A stretch of 64,000 nt of DNA from Bradyrhizobium sp. CB3481. Lineage in GTDB: Bacteria; Pseudomonadota; Alphaproteobacteria; Rhizobiales; Xanthobacteraceae. The notes under the pieces were generated by a model. It made no database searches. It worked only from the letters and a program-made list of their open reading frames with translations, and had not been told where the DNA came from. Shown here one piece after another: positions 1 to 8,824 of this stretch. The position numbers and the translations under genes are program-made. The stretch spans positions 7,088,501-7,152,500 of the forward strand of contig NZ_CP121647.1 in NCBI RefSeq assembly GCF_029714305.1, in the 5' to 3' direction. Positions within the stretch are counted from its first letter, which is position 1; each line of letters begins with the position of its first letter.

Positions 1-1201
1 GGAACGAGGCGCCGGCGCTTTCCTCGCCCGCAAATCCGAAACCACCGGTGCCGAGGCCTTCGACGAACCATTTGAAGCCGACCGGCGTTTCGACCAGCTT
101 GCGGTTCAGCTTGCGCGCGACGCGGTCGATGATCGAACTCGAGACTATGGTCTTGCCGATCGCGGCCCCGCTTCCCCATTGCGGCCGGTGCGCGAACAGA
201 TAGGCGATCGCGGTGGCGAGAAAATGGTTCGGGTTCATCAGGCCGCCGGTGCGTGTCACGATGCCGTGGCGATCGGCATCGGTATCGTTGGCAAAGGCGA
301 CGTCGAACCGGTCGCGCATCTGGATCAGGCTCGCCATCGCGAACGGCGAGGAGCAATCCATCCGGATCTTGCCGTCCCAGTCCGCCGTCATGAAGCGGAA
401 TGTCGGGTCGACCGCCTTGTTCACGACGGTCGCGTCGATCCCGTAGTGCTCGATCAGCGGCGCCCAGTAGTGAACGGCGGCGCCGCCGAGCGGATCGATG
501 CCGATCTTGACGCCGGCTGACTTGATCAACGCGACGTCCACGGCATTGCCGAGATCGGCGACATAGGGACGGATGTAGTCGTGCAGGTGGGTCGAGGGCG
601 CCTTGCGGGCGCGCTGGTACGGCACCCGCGCGACGCCGTTCATGCCCGCTTCCATGTAGCCGTTGGCGGCCTTTTCGACCTTGCCCGTCACGTCGGTGTC
701 GGCGGGACCGCCATGCGGCGGGTTGTACTTATACCCGCCGTCCTCGGGCGGATTGTGCGACGGCGTGATGACGACACCGTCGGCAAGCCCGCTGGTCCGG
801 CCCTTGTTGTAGCTCAGGATCGCGTGCGAAATGACGGGCGTCGGCGTGTAGCCGCCCCGCTCGTCGATCATGATATCGACGCCGTTGGCGGCAAACACTT
901 CCACCGCGCTGGCCAGTGCCGGCTCGGCAAGAGCATGGGTATCGATGCCGATGAACAGTGGCCCGGTCAGTCCTGTCTCGCGGCGGTGGTCACAGATTGC
1001 CTGCGTCGTCGCGAGAATGTGGTTCTCGTTGAACGAGTTCTTCAGCGACGTCCCGCGATGGCCCGAGGTCCCGAATGCGACCCGCTGGGTGGGATCGGCC
1101 AGATCGGGTTTCGAAGCGAAATAGGCCGTGACCAGTTGCGGCACGTTGACGAGGGAAGCAGGGTCAACCGGCTTGCCGGCGGCGGGATTGGGAGCAGTCA
1201 C
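1..1201 (-). CDS. pgm: Phosphoglucomutase (alpha-D-glucose phosphate-specific), C-terminus beyond the window
   Basis: Interconverts glucose-1-phosphate and glucose-6-phosphate in the cytoplasm, feeding glycogen and cell-surface sugar synthesis. The reading frame starts with GTG at 1201 (VTAPNPAAGK) and is open to the window edge, giving 400 of the roughly 545 residues usual for the family. FGTSGHRG lies near residue 43. The phosphoserine loop TPSHNPPEDGG is near residue 148, with the catalytic Ser in SHNPP. The metal-binding stretch DTDADRHG is near residue 300, and a second sugar-binding loop, GEESAG, is at the visible end. The alternative ATG two bases upstream would run straight into TGA, which favours GTG. 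The rest of the gene lies left of the window, so nothing can be said about its C-terminal domain. Confidence 0.93.
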   Translation of the reverse strand, partial: MTAPNPAAGKPVDPASLVNVPQLVTAYFASKPDLADPTQRVAFGTSGHRGTSLKNSFNENHILATTQAICDHRRETGLTGPLFIGIDTHALAEPALASAVEVFAANGVDIMIDERGGYTPTPVISHAILSYNKGRTSGLADGVVITPSHNPPEDGGYKYNPPHGGPADTDVTGKVEKAANGYMEAGMNGVARVPYQRARKAPSTHLHDYIRPYVADLGNAVDVALIKSAGVKIGIDPLGGAAVHYWAPLIEHYGIDATVVNKAVDPTFRFMTADWDGKIRMDCSSPFAMASLIQMRDRFDVAFANDTDADRHGIVTRTGGLMNPNHFLATAIAYLFAHRPQWGSGAAIGKTIVSSSIIDRVARKLNRKLVETPVGFKWFVEGLGTGGFGFAGEESAGASF

Positions 1202-1303
1202 ATGACCTCACGGAATGAATGGTTTGGCTGCATTATACGTAGAAGCGCCTGACGTAGGCAAAATTTAGCGTCGCGCCGGCGATGCACGCCGATGCAGCCG
1301 CCG

Positions 1304-1558
1304 CTAGTAAACGCCGCGTGGCCGAGGTGGTTTCCTGCCGCCAAGCGCGAAGTAGGGATTATTGTAGCACTGTGCCGGACGGCCCGATGCCGATGCCGCG
1401 CACTGCGCCAGCGACGTGAAGCTGCATTCGATACTGCCGCCGCCGATATCATAGGTTTGGATGCAAACCGGGTAATTTGGATCATAGGTCTGGGCGCGCA
1501 GCGGCGCGGCGGCCGATACGGCCGCGATCGTAAGAAATGTGCAAGCCAGTACACGCAT
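1304..1558 (-). CDS. DUF3551 small secreted cysteine-containing protein
   Basis: An 84-residue protein with a clear signal peptide (MRVLACTFLTIAAVSAAAPLRAQ, cleavage probably after RAQ) and a short mature part holding four cysteines in the spacing YPVC, IECSF, AQCAA and AQCYN. This is the pattern of the DUF3551 family, found in many copies in Bradyrhizobium; its function is unknown. An AAAGGAG Shine-Dalgarno stands just ahead of the ATG. The four Cys probably form two disulfides in the periplasm or outside the cell (inference). It stands alone between pgm and a hydrolase gene, with no sign of an operon. Confidence 0.8.
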   Translation of the reverse strand: MRVLACTFLTIAAVSAAAPLRAQTYDPNYPVCIQTYDIGGGSIECSFTSLAQCAASASGRPAQCYNNPYFALGGRKPPRPRGVY

Positions 1559-1630
1559 GGGGGCTCCTTTTCAAAAGGAACTTACCACATTCGGCCGTTC
1601 GCTCGAATCCCGATTAGAGTCGCTGCCGTT

Positions 1631-2452
1631 CTATGACGGCACCAGCCTGTGCCTGAAGAACGCCAGGATCTCGTCGCGTGCTGCGATCGTCGGCTGGCCG
1701 GCCTCGTCGATCAGGTGCGCGGTGACGACACTGTGCGGCGTCGTCACGTGGCGGGCGAAGAACGGCGCAAGATCGGTATTCGCCGCGCTGTCCGGCAAAA
1801 CCCGGGCGACGAAGCGGTCGCCGAGCGCGTCTGCATAGGTTTTGAAGCGCTGCGCCATGCAGAACTTGTCGCCCTCGAAGCGATAGGCCATGACAGTCAG
1901 ATCGTCCCGCTCGAGCCGTTCGCGGACCGCACTGACTTCATCGGGTGCGATTTCGATCCCGGCCGAATCGTTCAGCGGCAGCGACGGCTGCGAGAGCACC
2001 GGCGCCAGCATCGATGGTTCGAGCATCATGGTCAGGGCGAAATTTCCCGTAAAGCACATCCCGATCGCGCCAACGCCGGGACCGCCGCATTCGCCATGCG
2101 CAAATCGGGCCAGCGATCGCAGCCATTTTGTGACCGGACTGGATTGATTTGAGGCGAGCGCGCGAAACTCGGCACTCACGCAGGCGCGCTGAAAGACCGC
2201 AGCGCCCTCCTCCACACCAGGCACGGCGCCGTCGCGGCCGAACAGCGACGGCATGTAGACCGTGAAGCCGGCATCGCGAACCCAGCGCGCAAACCGCGCC
2301 ACATGCGGACTGATGCACGGCATCTCCGCCATCACGATGACGGCAGGCCCCGCACCGGCGACGTAGACGACCTTGGCGGTGGCGTCGAGCGTGATCTCGC
2401 GGCGCGTGAAATCCTCGAGCGGATCATCTTGTTTCATCGATCGGTTCGGCAT
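1631..2452 (-). CDS. Dienelactone hydrolase family protein
   Basis: A 273-residue alpha/beta hydrolase of the dienelactone hydrolase type, probably acting on lactones or esters from ring cleavage. The nucleophile elbow G-M-C-F-T-G carries Cys, as in carboxymethylenebutenolidase, rather than Ser. An early PAVIVMAEMPCI segment and a late AHLIDEAGQPT segment fit the family, though the last is less canonical for the His loop. The start at 2452 (MPNRSMKQDD) is chosen because AGGAG sits about 10 bases upstream; a Met five residues later has no ribosome site. It is divergent from a GlxA-type regulator across about 100 bases, which suggests that the regulator controls it. The substrate is unknown. 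Confidence 0.82.
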   Translation of the reverse strand: MPNRSMKQDDPLEDFTRREITLDATAKVVYVAGAGPAVIVMAEMPCISPHVARFARWVRDAGFTVYMPSLFGRDGAVPGVEEGAAVFQRACVSAEFRALASNQSSPVTKWLRSLARFAHGECGGPGVGAIGMCFTGNFALTMMLEPSMLAPVLSQPSLPLNDSAGIEIAPDEVSAVRERLERDDLTVMAYRFEGDKFCMAQRFKTYADALGDRFVARVLPDSAANTDLAPFFARHVTTPHSVVTAHLIDEAGQPTIAARDEILAFFRHRLVPS

Positions 2453-2516
2453 CGGCGCAACTCCTATCCTTGGCATCTCGCAAGGGATCGTTGCGATTTC
2501 GCAGGCAGCGCGCTAG

Positions 2517-2530
2517 TGTCAAAAATGACA
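2517..2530. promoter_or_regulatory. Palindrome in the divergent dienelactone hydrolase / GlxA-regulator spacer
   Basis: TGTCA-AAAA-TGACA is a perfect 5-bp-arm inverted repeat. A third half-site (TGACA) follows at 2547-2551 and runs into the regulator's ATG. On the minus strand the first arm reads TTGACA, a -35-like hexamer for the hydrolase gene. The position suits an operator for the adjacent AraC/GlxA-type regulator. Function is inferred from position only. Confidence 0.45.
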
Positions 2531-2550
2531 TTAATCGGGCATTTTTTGAC

Positions 2551-3480
2551 ATGACCAAGGTCGCCATTATCGAGATCGAGGGATGCATGGCCTCAAGCGC
2601 GGCCATCACCCACGACGTATTGGCGACCGCCAACCGGATCGGCGGCGCGAAGCGCATGCTGCCGTTCAAGGTGACGACGGTGCGTTGCGGGTCGCGCCGC
2701 AGCGATGTCGATCTGCGCGGCGTCGAGCTCGTCATCGTCCCCGGCCTTGGCACGCCCTCGGCGGACGAGCTGCTTCTCAAATTGAAGAGTTCAGCCTGCC
2801 GGCGCGCGGGCGATATGCTTGCCGGCGCGTTCGAGCGCGGCGCCGCGCTCGCCGCCTCCTGCGCGAGCACCTTCCTGCTGGCGGACACCGGGCTGCTTGA
2901 CGGCCGGCGTGCGACCACGACTTGGTGGTTCGCGCCGCTGTTCCGGCAGCGCTATCCCGCCGTCAATCTGACGCCGGAGCAGATCGTGGTCGCCGATTGG
3001 CCCATCGCAACGGGCGGCGCCGCCTTGGCGCAGATGGACCTGATGCTTGCGATCGTCGGCCGCTTTGCCGGATCGGCCCTGGCGCAGGCCTGCGCCAATT
3101 ATCTCCTGCTGGAAGAGCGGCGTTCGCAGGCACCCTTCATGGCCATCGCCTATCTGGCGGGACAGGACGAAAGGATCGCGAAAGCCGAGCAATGGGTGCG
3201 CGACAACATCGCGCGCGACTTCGCCATCGAGGAGCTCGCCGCAGCCGTCGCGTTGGCGCCGCGGACATTTGCCCGGCGAATGGCGGCAACCTGCGGCGTT
3301 TCACCGATTCAATTTGTGCAGCGGATCAGGCTCGAGACGGCACGGTTCCTGCTGCAGACCACACGCCTGCCGGTCGATGAGATCGCGCGGCGTGTCGGCT
3401 ACGCGGAGCCGTCCACGCTGCGCCGGCTGATCCGGCGCGACACCAAGCATCCACCGGGTCATTTCCGCCCCGCCGCCTGA
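2551..3480 (+). CDS. GlxA family transcriptional regulator (DJ-1/PfpI domain plus AraC HTH)
   Basis: A 309-residue regulator. Residues 1-190 form a class-I glutamine amidotransferase-like (DJ-1/PfpI) domain beginning MTKVAIIEIEGCMASS, with the nucleophile-elbow position in AASCASTFLLADTGLLDGR. Residues about 215-309 form a double helix-turn-helix AraC domain, with ARRMAATCGVSPIQFVQRIRLETARFLL cut by a short linker from the second helix pair. The start at 2551 matches the family's N-terminus, but there is no clear Shine-Dalgarno and the TGACA half-site abuts the ATG, so the message may have a very short leader. It probably regulates the divergent hydrolase. The ligand is unknown. Confidence 0.85.
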   Translation: MTKVAIIEIEGCMASSAAITHDVLATANRIGGAKRMLPFKVTTVRCGSRRSDVDLRGVELVIVPGLGTPSADELLLKLKSSACRRAGDMLAGAFERGAALAASCASTFLLADTGLLDGRRATTTWWFAPLFRQRYPAVNLTPEQIVVADWPIATGGAALAQMDLMLAIVGRFAGSALAQACANYLLLEERRSQAPFMAIAYLAGQDERIAKAEQWVRDNIARDFAIEELAAAVALAPRTFARRMAATCGVSPIQFVQRIRLETARFLLQTTRLPVDEIARRVGYAEPSTLRRLIRRDTKHPPGHFRPAA

Positions 3481-3492
3481 ACGCGAGGCGCG

Positions 3493-4908
3493 CTAACCTA
3501 TGATCGCCTTCACCTCCAGATACTCTTCAAATCCGAACACGCCGAACTCGCGGCCATTGCCGGATTGCTTGTAGCCGCCGAACGGCAGGCTACGGTCGAA
3601 CGGCGCGCCATTGAGGTAGACGCGGCCGGCGCGGATGCGGTTGGCGACCTTGCGGGCACGGGCAGCATCCCCCGACTGCACAAACCCCGCCAGGCCGAAC
3701 GGCGTGTCGTTGGCGATCTCGACCGCTTGATCATCGCTGTCGTAGCTGATGATCGACAGCACCGGCCCAAAGATTTCCTCGCGGGCAATCTTCATCTGCG
3801 GTGTTACATGGCCGAATACGGTCGGGCGAACATAGTATCCGCGGTTGATGTCGGCTGGCCGCCCCGGACCGCCAGCAACCAGCGTCGCTCCCTCGTCAAT
3901 GCCGGACTGGATGAAATCCTGCACCTTGTCGAATTGCGCCTGGCTCACCAGCGGCCCCATGGTGGATGCGGGATCAAGGGGGTCACCGAGGCGAATGCAG
4001 CCGACCGCTTCCTGCGCGGCCGCGAATGCCGTCCCGAGCTGCGTGCGCGGGACCAGCATGCGCGTCGGAGACTGACAGTTCTGCCCGGCATTGGTGTAGC
4101 AGGCGTGAACGCCCTCGATGACCGCCCTCTCCAGATCAGCATCGGCGAGGATGATGTTGGCGGACTTGCCGCCGAGTTCCTGCGCGACGCGCTTGACGCT
4201 GTCGGCCGCGAGCTTGGCCACCCTAACACCGGCCGTTGTCGATCCCGTAAAGGACACCATGTCGATGCCGGGGTGCGCCGCGATCGCCTCGCCCACCGTC
4301 GGGCCATCGCCGTTGACGAGATTGAAGACGCCAGGCGGCACGCCGGCGTCGTCGACGATCTCGGCAAACAGCATCGCGCTGAGCGGCGCGATCTCGCTGG
4401 GCTTCAGGACCACGGTGCAGCCGGTGGCGAGCGCCGGCGCGACCTTGGAAGCGACCTGATTCAGCGGCCAGTTCCACGGCGTGATCAGCCCGCAGACACC
4501 GATCGGCTCGCGGCGAACGACACCATTCGCCATCCGCTCCTCAAACCGGTATTGCGCCAGCACGCGCGCGGCTTCCTCGAAATGAAACAGCGCCACGGTG
4601 GCCTGACGCTCCGTCGCAAACGTGATCGGCGCGCCCATTTCGAGCGTCATCGTCCGCGCCAGCTCCGGCAGGCGCGCCTTGAAACCCTCGATGATCCGCC
4701 GAAGCCAGGACAGGCGCGCTTCGACACCGGTTTCGGAATAGGTTGCGAATGCGCGACGCGCCGCCGTGACGGCCCGATCTACATCGGCCTTCGAGCCGAG
4801 GCTGATCTGCGCGAAGGTCTCTTCCGTCGCCGGGTTGACCACGCCGAGCGTTGCCGGCGTCGCCGGATCGACCCAGGCGCCGTCGACATAGAATTTCAGC
4901 TTTTGCAT
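3493..4908 (-). CDS. NAD(P)-dependent aldehyde dehydrogenase
   Basis: A 471-residue member of the aldehyde dehydrogenase superfamily, oxidising an aldehyde to a carboxylic acid. The Rossmann segment PWNWPLNQ and the cofactor Lys of VLKPSE are present. So are the general-base Glu in QELGGKSANI, the nucleophile Cys in NAGQNCQSPTR and the late EEIFGPVLS motif. The start at 4908 (MQKLKFYVDG) has AGGGA upstream; an open extension of eight codons lacks one. It is the last gene of a seven-gene minus-strand operon whose first gene encodes an HpcH-type aldolase, so the aldehyde released by that aldolase is a reasonable substrate (inference). The nearest named groups are the broad-specificity AldA/betaine-aldehyde enzymes; no closer assignment is made. 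Confidence 0.9.
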   Translation of the reverse strand: MQKLKFYVDGAWVDPATPATLGVVNPATEETFAQISLGSKADVDRAVTAARRAFATYSETGVEARLSWLRRIIEGFKARLPELARTMTLEMGAPITFATERQATVALFHFEEAARVLAQYRFEERMANGVVRREPIGVCGLITPWNWPLNQVASKVAPALATGCTVVLKPSEIAPLSAMLFAEIVDDAGVPPGVFNLVNGDGPTVGEAIAAHPGIDMVSFTGSTTAGVRVAKLAADSVKRVAQELGGKSANIILADADLERAVIEGVHACYTNAGQNCQSPTRMLVPRTQLGTAFAAAQEAVGCIRLGDPLDPASTMGPLVSQAQFDKVQDFIQSGIDEGATLVAGGPGRPADINRGYYVRPTVFGHVTPQMKIAREEIFGPVLSIISYDSDDQAVEIANDTPFGLAGFVQSGDAARARKVANRIRAGRVYLNGAPFDRSLPFGGYKQSGNGREFGVFGFEEYLEVKAIIG

Positions 4909-4944
4909 CGTTCCCTGTTCATGATGTCGCACGGCGTTGTTCGG

Positions 4945-5706
4945 TCAGAGATGCCTGCCTTCATCCACCGGCAGCACGATCCCCGTCGAGCTCGTCAGGT
5001 TGACGATGCAGGCGATCACGGCCTTCGCGACATCATCGGGCGTGGTGACGTGAGCCAGCGGCAGTTTTTCGGCGGTCTTCTCCAATTGCTCACGGGTGCG
5101 GCCGGCGACAAAATCCGTATCCACGCCGGCCGGCGAGACGGAGAACACGCGAATGCGCGGCCCCAGCACCTTGGCCAGCGCGATCGTCAGCGCGTCAACG
5201 CCGGCCTTGGCGGCGAGATAGGCGAGGCTGCTGCCGATACCCGTACGCGCTGCAATCGACGAGATGTTCACGATCGCTGCCCCGCTGCCGCGTTCCAGCA
5301 ATGGGCGAAAGGCGCGGATCATGGCGAACGGCCCGCGAAGATTGGTCGTAACGGTGCGATCGAAGATGTCATCCGTTAACTCATCGAGATTGGCCGCGGG
5401 CACCGGCGTCGTGGCGCCTCCGCAGTTGACTAGCACATCGAGCCGCCCGAACTGCCTCTCCACGGCCGCTGCCGCTTCGGCGATCGAGGCAGGATCGTCA
5501 ATGGCGATGCGCATGGCGAGATGCCCGCTTCCCTGCAGCCCCTCGATCGCCTCGTCCGCCAGCGAACGGCGGCTGTTGTAGCCGACCACAACGGCCGCCC
5601 CCATCGCCGCAAGGCGCGCCGCGGTCGCCTTGCCGATACCACTATTGCCGCCGGTGACCAGCGCGACCTTCGGGATCGCCAGCGCCGGAATTTCAATTGC
5701 AGTCAT
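4945..5706 (-). CDS. Short-chain dehydrogenase/reductase
   Basis: A 253-residue classical SDR. TGGNSGIG near residue 18 binds the dinucleotide, and NCGGA replaces the usual NNAG. The catalytic Ser is in NISSIAA, followed by Tyr and Lys in YLAAK. The C-terminus lacks the usual TGQ-I-VDGG wording and reads TGIVLPVDEGRHL, which is close to it. The start at 5706 (MTAIEIPAL) fits the fold; the open frame upstream adds an Arg/Asp-rich leader not expected of an SDR. It sits between the TctC-like gene (14-base gap) and the aldehyde dehydrogenase (36-base gap) in the same operon. The substrate is unknown. Confidence 0.88.
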   Translation of the reverse strand: MTAIEIPALAIPKVALVTGGNSGIGKATAARLAAMGAAVVVGYNSRRSLADEAIEGLQGSGHLAMRIAIDDPASIAEAAAAVERQFGRLDVLVNCGGATTPVPAANLDELTDDIFDRTVTTNLRGPFAMIRAFRPLLERGSGAAIVNISSIAARTGIGSSLAYLAAKAGVDALTIALAKVLGPRIRVFSVSPAGVDTDFVAGRTREQLEKTAEKLPLAHVTTPDDVAKAVIACIVNLTSSTGIVLPVDEGRHL

Positions 5707-5720
5707 TGCCGGCGATCTCG

Positions 5721-6692
5721 TCACTGCATCGCGATCTTCGCGGCCTCGATCACGGGCCGCCATTTATCGCGTTCGCCATCGATGAAGGCCTTGAGATCAT
5801 CAGGCGATCCGCCGACGCCTTGCAGCGAATTCTGCTCGAGGATGGCCTTGCCCTTGTCGCTGTTCAGGAAGGCGTTGACGGCCTTGTTCACCTTCATGAT
5901 GACGTCAGGCGGCGTGCCGGTCGGCGCGACGATCGCGTACCATGCGGTCGCCTCGAATCCCTTGAAGCCCGCCTCCTGAACGGTCGGCACATCCGGTAAC
6001 TGCGCGACGCGCCGGCTTGTCGTCACGGCCAACGCGCGAATCTTGCGGTCGGCCATCAGCGGCAGATAGGTCGGCATGAAATCCATGGCGACGTCGACTT
6101 GTCCCGACAACAGATCGGTGATCAGCGGCGCCGAGCCGCGGTAAGGCACATGCGTCATCTCCACGCTGGCGAACTGCTGGATCAGCGCCGATGTGATGTG
6201 TCCGAGGGTGCCGTTGCCGGGATGGCCGACATTGACCTTGCCGGGGTTCTGCTTGGCGTAGGCGATCAGTTCGGGCAGCGTCTTCGCGGGAAAGGCCGAT
6301 GTCGCCGCAATGATCATGGGAGACTTGGCGACGAGGATGACCGGCGTGAAATCGCGCTCCGAGTCGTAAGCGAGGCCCTTGTACATGAGTTTGTTGAGCG
6401 CGATCGGCGCCGGCGTGCCGAACAGCCATGTGTGGCCGTCGGCCGCCGCCTTGGCGACCGCCGTCCCACCGAGATTGCCACCCGCGCCCGCGCGGTTGTC
6501 GACGATGAACTGCTTGCCGAAATCTTCGCTGAGCGCGTGGGCAACCGCGCGCGCCAGCGTATCAACCGCGGCCCCTGCGGGGAACGGCACGATCATGGTC
6601 ACCGGGCGGTTCGGCCAGTCCTGCGCGACGGCGCACTGAGACGGCGCAAGAGCGAGTGCAAGGCCCAAGAGGCCGAAAGCGAGCGGGCGCAT
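5721..6692 (-). CDS. Tripartite tricarboxylate transporter substrate-binding protein (Bug/TctC family)
   Basis: A 323-residue periplasmic binding protein with a signal peptide (MRPLAFGLLGLALALAPSQCAVA, then QDWPNRPV). The family opening 'WP-RPVTMIVPFPAGAAVDTLAR' is followed by VDNRAGAGGNLGG, and later HVPYRGSAPLITDLLSGQVD. These are the hallmarks of Bug receptors, which capture carboxylates or related small molecules. GAGGAAAC stands directly before the ATG at 6692. No TctA or TctB membrane subunit is nearby, which is common for orphan Bug proteins. Its place in the operon suggests that it binds the pathway's substrate (inference). Confidence 0.92.
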   Translation of the reverse strand: MRPLAFGLLGLALALAPSQCAVAQDWPNRPVTMIVPFPAGAAVDTLARAVAHALSEDFGKQFIVDNRAGAGGNLGGTAVAKAAADGHTWLFGTPAPIALNKLMYKGLAYDSERDFTPVILVAKSPMIIAATSAFPAKTLPELIAYAKQNPGKVNVGHPGNGTLGHITSALIQQFASVEMTHVPYRGSAPLITDLLSGQVDVAMDFMPTYLPLMADRKIRALAVTTSRRVAQLPDVPTVQEAGFKGFEATAWYAIVAPTGTPPDVIMKVNKAVNAFLNSDKGKAILEQNSLQGVGGSPDDLKAFIDGERDKWRPVIEAAKIAMQ

Positions 6693-6727
6693 GTTTCCTC
6701 CTGACGTGCCTGCGTTGACCGAGGTGC

Positions 6728-7780
6728 TTATTCCCCGGCGAACCTGTCCAGGCCCTTGCGGTGCAGCCACTTCGACATCTCTTCCGCAACGGCTTCGTTG
6801 TTGAGATCGGCAAAGGCGATATGCGTGTTGCCGCGCAGGCCCGCGTCTGGAAGCAGCAGGACCTCGCAATCGCCGCCGTGGCGATTGACGATGTCGCAAA
6901 ACGTCCGCGCCACCTTGACCGAACTCGCCCAGATCGGGCGCGTATCAGTGTAGTCACCGAACACCATCTGGATCGGAAACTTGGTCAGCTTCTTGAACTC
7001 GGCGAGCGGCACGGCATTCGGACCATACGGCGCGTCCGGCTTCGGCTCGGGTCCTTCGCCTTCCGGAAACACGAACCCCGGCGTCTCATAGGCGACAATG
7101 CCCTTCATGTTGTCGCTGCTCGCCTTCAGCGCCGACAACAGCGCACGCCAGCCGCCCGCCGAATTGGTGACGGCGACAACGGGGCCGATCCGGTCGATGG
7201 CCTTTCCGCCGGCATCGGCTTGCAGCAATGCATTCTCCAGCGTATCGAACTCGTCATAGCGGGCGCGCGTCGCCTGATTCCAGGCCTCCTTGTCGGCGGT
7301 CGGAAACTGCAGGCCCGGATGCCAGTTCAGGTAGGTCAGGCCGAAACGCCAGGCGGCGAAATTGCGCTGATCGAAATAGTCAGGCTTGTAGGTGATCGGC
7401 TCGCAGCTCCAGTTCGCGCGGCCGACGCGCGGGCCGTCCCAGAGATAGACGGGGTATCCCTTGCGCAGGAAAATGCTCTTGTAGCCTTCGCCGCCGTCCC
7501 AGCGGCTCTCCCACACTTTTGTGCTGGAAGAGTGCCACATGATAAGGCCAACGCTGCGCCGCTTCACCGGAATGAAGTATTCGACGTAACCATGATCGCA
7601 GGAGAGCGTCTGGCTGGGATCGCCTGATTTGGCGATGATCTTGCCACCTACTTCGTACGCGCCGGTCGATTCCAGGATGATCGGCGGCTTCTTGCGATCC
7701 TCTTGGGCACAAACTGGATTGTTCAGCGCGGCAAACAACAAGGCCACGGCAATCGGTTGCCAGCCCTTACTGTTCGTCAT
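6728..7780 (-). CDS. Secreted alpha/beta hydrolase superfamily protein
   Basis: A 350-residue exported hydrolase. The signal peptide ends at PVCAQ. The central nucleophile elbow reads VTNSAGGW, with Ser near residue 205, in place of the usual GxSxG. A late Asp-containing strand (VFGDYTDTRP) and His in GNTHIAFADLNN complete a plausible triad. The N-terminal half holds VGLIMWHSSSTKVWES and a Trp-rich segment seen in fungal-type esterase-like bacterial proteins. Two adjacent ATGs exist at 7783 and 7780; GGAGG spacing favours 7780. It lies in the operon between the DUF6282 hydrolase and the Bug receptor, where a periplasmic ester- or amide-cleaving step would fit. Confidence 0.75.
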   Translation of the reverse strand: MTNSKGWQPIAVALLFAALNNPVCAQEDRKKPPIILESTGAYEVGGKIIAKSGDPSQTLSCDHGYVEYFIPVKRRSVGLIMWHSSSTKVWESRWDGGEGYKSIFLRKGYPVYLWDGPRVGRANWSCEPITYKPDYFDQRNFAAWRFGLTYLNWHPGLQFPTADKEAWNQATRARYDEFDTLENALLQADAGGKAIDRIGPVVAVTNSAGGWRALLSALKASSDNMKGIVAYETPGFVFPEGEGPEPKPDAPYGPNAVPLAEFKKLTKFPIQMVFGDYTDTRPIWASSVKVARTFCDIVNRHGGDCEVLLLPDAGLRGNTHIAFADLNNEAVAEEMSKWLHRKGLDRFAGE

Positions 7781-7832
7781 CATTTGCCTCCCTCCCCTGG
7801 CGTGCCGCTTTGCGGTCTTTGCGCCGATCTTG

Positions 7833-8798
7833 CTAGGCGGCGTTCTGCGCTGCCATGACCGGAAGATTCAGGAACTGCGCGGCGTTGTCGCTGATAAGTT
7901 TCCTGATCGCCGTGCGCGGCATCTGCAGATCGAGCAGTATCTGCGTGATGCTGCGGAATCCATCGACCGGGCGCTGCGAGCCTTGCAGGCCGAGGTCGGA
8001 CGACAGGATCGTGTTGTCGACGCCGGCCACCTCGATCAAGTGCGCGAGGTCGTCGGGGCTGTACTTCAGCGACTTGCCCTCGATGAACATGCAGATCGAA
8101 TGTTCCATCTTGACTCCGCGCGCGACGAGCTGGCGGATATCCGCGTCGTTGCAGCCGACGATGTAGGTCGGATGGTTGACCATCATCTTCTTGACGCCGC
8201 GCCGCGCCGCCTCGTCGAACAGGATGTGGAGCTCGCTAGCGGGCAGATGGCCGCCGGCCAGGATGATGTCCGCTTCCGCGATGAGATCGATCACCTTCTT
8301 GGTGTAGTCCGTAAGCTTGCCATTGGCATCGAGCGCGGAAAGCGGGATCGGATCCAGCATCCTTTGCGAAGTCTTTGGAAAGGTCGAGTTTCCTGCGGCC
8401 ATCGCCTTGATATGGTTCGCTGCCGACAGCGTCGGCATCCAGACGATCTTGCCGCCGAGCTTGATCGTGTGATCGACCGCATGCGGGTTGATGCCGCCGG
8501 ATGCATTGTTCAGCACGATCCCAGAGAACAGCTTTACATTGGTCTCCGGAAACAGCTTCTCCAGCAGGATCGCGTGCGGCATGCCGGCGTAGAAATGATC
8601 CTTGAACAGCACCGCGCGGAATTTTGCCGCGGCTGCATCAAGCAGTTCCTCGTGGTGATCGAGGATGCGCGGCATCGCCGCCGGCCCACTATGGCAATGC
8701 AGATCGATCGCGCCGACCAGGAGCTCGGCGACTTCCGCCGGACGCGACAGCGGCGGCAGCGGGACGGTGGTCGGATAGGACGCTTGTTTCTCGGCCAT
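7833..8798 (-). CDS. DUF6282 family metal-dependent hydrolase-like protein
   Basis: A 321-residue protein resembling the DUF6282 group of amidohydrolase/PHP-like proteins. AIDLHCHSGPAAMPRILD near residue 30 carries the paired histidines of a metal site. FKDHFYAGMPH, AGGHLPASE, MVNHPTYIVG and LSSDLGLQGS supply further His and Asp ligands in the order expected for a TIM-barrel hydrolase. The start at 8798 (MAEKQASYPT) is favoured by homology-like structure. The frame stays open upstream into the cupin gene, but the extension reads as its antiframe. It is third in the catabolic operon. The reaction is not known; cleavage of a C-N or C-O bond in a small molecule is likely (inference). Confidence 0.75.
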   Translation of the reverse strand: MAEKQASYPTTVPLPPLSRPAEVAELLVGAIDLHCHSGPAAMPRILDHHEELLDAAAAKFRAVLFKDHFYAGMPHAILLEKLFPETNVKLFSGIVLNNASGGINPHAVDHTIKLGGKIVWMPTLSAANHIKAMAAGNSTFPKTSQRMLDPIPLSALDANGKLTDYTKKVIDLIAEADIILAGGHLPASELHILFDEAARRGVKKMMVNHPTYIVGCNDADIRQLVARGVKMEHSICMFIEGKSLKYSPDDLAHLIEVAGVDNTILSSDLGLQGSQRPVDGFRSITQILLDLQMPRTAIRKLISDNAAQFLNLPVMAAQNAA

Positions 8799-8824
8799 GT
8801 CGGGCCCTTTCAATGTGACGCGTA

